A stretch of 64,000 bases of DNA from Cupriavidus sp. D39 (lineage in GTDB: Bacteria; Pseudomonadota; Gammaproteobacteria; Burkholderiales; Burkholderiaceae), in the NCBI RefSeq assembly GCF_026627925.1, contig NZ_JAPNLE010000009.1, positions 3,100,001 to 3,164,000 of the forward strand, in the 5' to 3' direction. The translations under genes and the position numbers were made by a program. A model generated the notes under the pieces. That model saw only the letters and a program-made list of their open reading frames with translations, did not search any database and was not told the DNA's origin. Positions 63,376 to 64,000 of the stretch are shown piece by piece. The stretch's first letter is position 1, and every line of letters starts with the position of its first letter.

Positions 63376-64000
63376 ATGAACGCCCCTCTCGCCACACTCA
63401 GCGCCGCCTCCGCCACGCCGATGGCCGTGGCCAATGCCACCGTCGCCGTCCAGGCCTGCGCCAGTCTGTCGATCCGCGACGCCACCGGCGCGGACATCCC
63501 CGCCATCCAGGCCATCTACGCGCACCATGTGCGCCACGGCCGCGCGTCGTTCGAGGAAGTCGAGCCAGGCGTGGACGACATCCGCCTGCGCCATGCCGAG
63601 GTGAAACGCCAGGGCCTGCCCTACCTAGTGGCCGAGCGCGGCGGCGAGGTGCTGGGTTACGCCTATGCGTCCGCCTACCGCACGCGCAGCGCCTACCGCT
63701 TTGCCGTCGAGGATTCGGTCTATATCGACGAGCGCTACCGGGGCCAGGGCCTCGGCCTGGCGCTGCTAGCCGCGCTGGTGTCGCGCTGCGAGAGCGGCCC
63801 GTGGCGGCAGATGGTGGCGGTGGTGGCCTGCACCGCCAGCGGAGAAGGCGCGGGCTCGCTGGCGTTGCACGAACGGGTGGGCTTTCGCACCATCGGCAGG
63901 CTGCAATCCGTCGGCTTCAAGCACGGGCAGTGGATCGATACGGTGTTGATGCAGCGGCCGCTGGGGGATGGCGAGGAGACGCCGCCGGTGGAGCGCGCGG
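63376..64000 (+). CDS. GNAT N-acetyltransferase, phosphinothricin-acetyltransferase-like (3' end beyond window)
   Basis: The frame from ATG 63376 stays open to the window edge, 208 codons. After an Ala/Thr-rich N-terminal extension of about 30 residues, the GNAT domain appears: IRDATGADIPAIQAIYAHHV, GYAYASAYRTRSAYRFAVEDSVYID, the acetyl-CoA loop ERYRGQGLGLALL and HERVGFRTIGRLQSVGFKHGQW. The FEEVEP and YRFAVEDSVYI segments are typical of phosphinothricin or methionine-sulfone acetyltransferases. It diverges from the LysR-type gene. Confidence 0.88.
   Translation, partial: MNAPLATLSAASATPMAVANATVAVQACASLSIRDATGADIPAIQAIYAHHVRHGRASFEEVEPGVDDIRLRHAEVKRQGLPYLVAERGGEVLGYAYASAYRTRSAYRFAVEDSVYIDERYRGQGLGLALLAALVSRCESGPWRQMVAVVACTASGEGAGSLALHERVGFRTIGRLQSVGFKHGQWIDTVLMQRPLGDGEETPPVERA

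Overview
The window looks like a chromosome segment of a Burkholderiales bacterium, most probably Cupriavidus or a close relative. The basis is high GC, a complete sox thiosulfate-oxidation cluster, and a BON lipoprotein / DiaA-type SIS protein / YraN / RsmI / RlpA neighbourhood. This is inference from gene content; no search was run.

Layout. 1-5.1 kb is chromosome: the end of an IS transposase, a small exported protein, then a leftward group of MarR regulator, MlrC-like peptidase and class C beta-lactamase-fold hydrolase. 5.17-42.3 kb is a genomic island inserted at the 3' end of a tRNA-Ala(CGC) gene. A 15-bp direct repeat marks both ends (5170-5184 and 42308-42322), a P4-type integrase lies beside the tRNA, and matching GATGCCCCC/GTTGCCCCC sites sit inside both ends. 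42.3-55.6 kb holds soxB, W, X, A, a dsrE-like gene, Z, Y, a cytochrome, D, C, R and F, with an IS607-family element between soxF and a cytochrome gene. 55.6-64 kb is housekeeping chromosome, ending in a GNAT acetyltransferase cut by the window edge.

The island is a mosaic. Its first part (5.5-17.8 kb) is a defence locus: a divergent vsr, then a tight operon of a C5 cytosine methyltransferase, two large poorly characterised proteins and a giant helicase with a DUF1998 region. Order and sizes match type II Druantia (druM-F-G-E). Next come a serine resolvase and a second tyrosine recombinase. The 20.7-27.1 kb part is plasmid- or phage-like, with toxin-antitoxin genes, a ParB-like protein, duplicated and decayed genes and an array of 15-bp palindromes. 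A very GC-rich McrBC module with a divergent NYN/PIN-type gene follows (27.3-32.1 kb). The last part (32.5-42.1 kb) is a degenerate P4-like satellite or prophage: a tail hub protein, AlpA-type regulators, a DUF1376 protein, a KilA-N antirepressor and the integrase.

Sixteen reading-frame breaks in otherwise intact genes run through chromosome and island alike. Fifteen are losses of one base, mostly in short homopolymers, and one is a gain. Restoring one base gives full-length products each time, so they are probably mostly sequence errors. By contrast a Rha-type gene near 22.2 kb has two genuine in-frame stops. Genes with such breaks are described as restored proteins and flagged.
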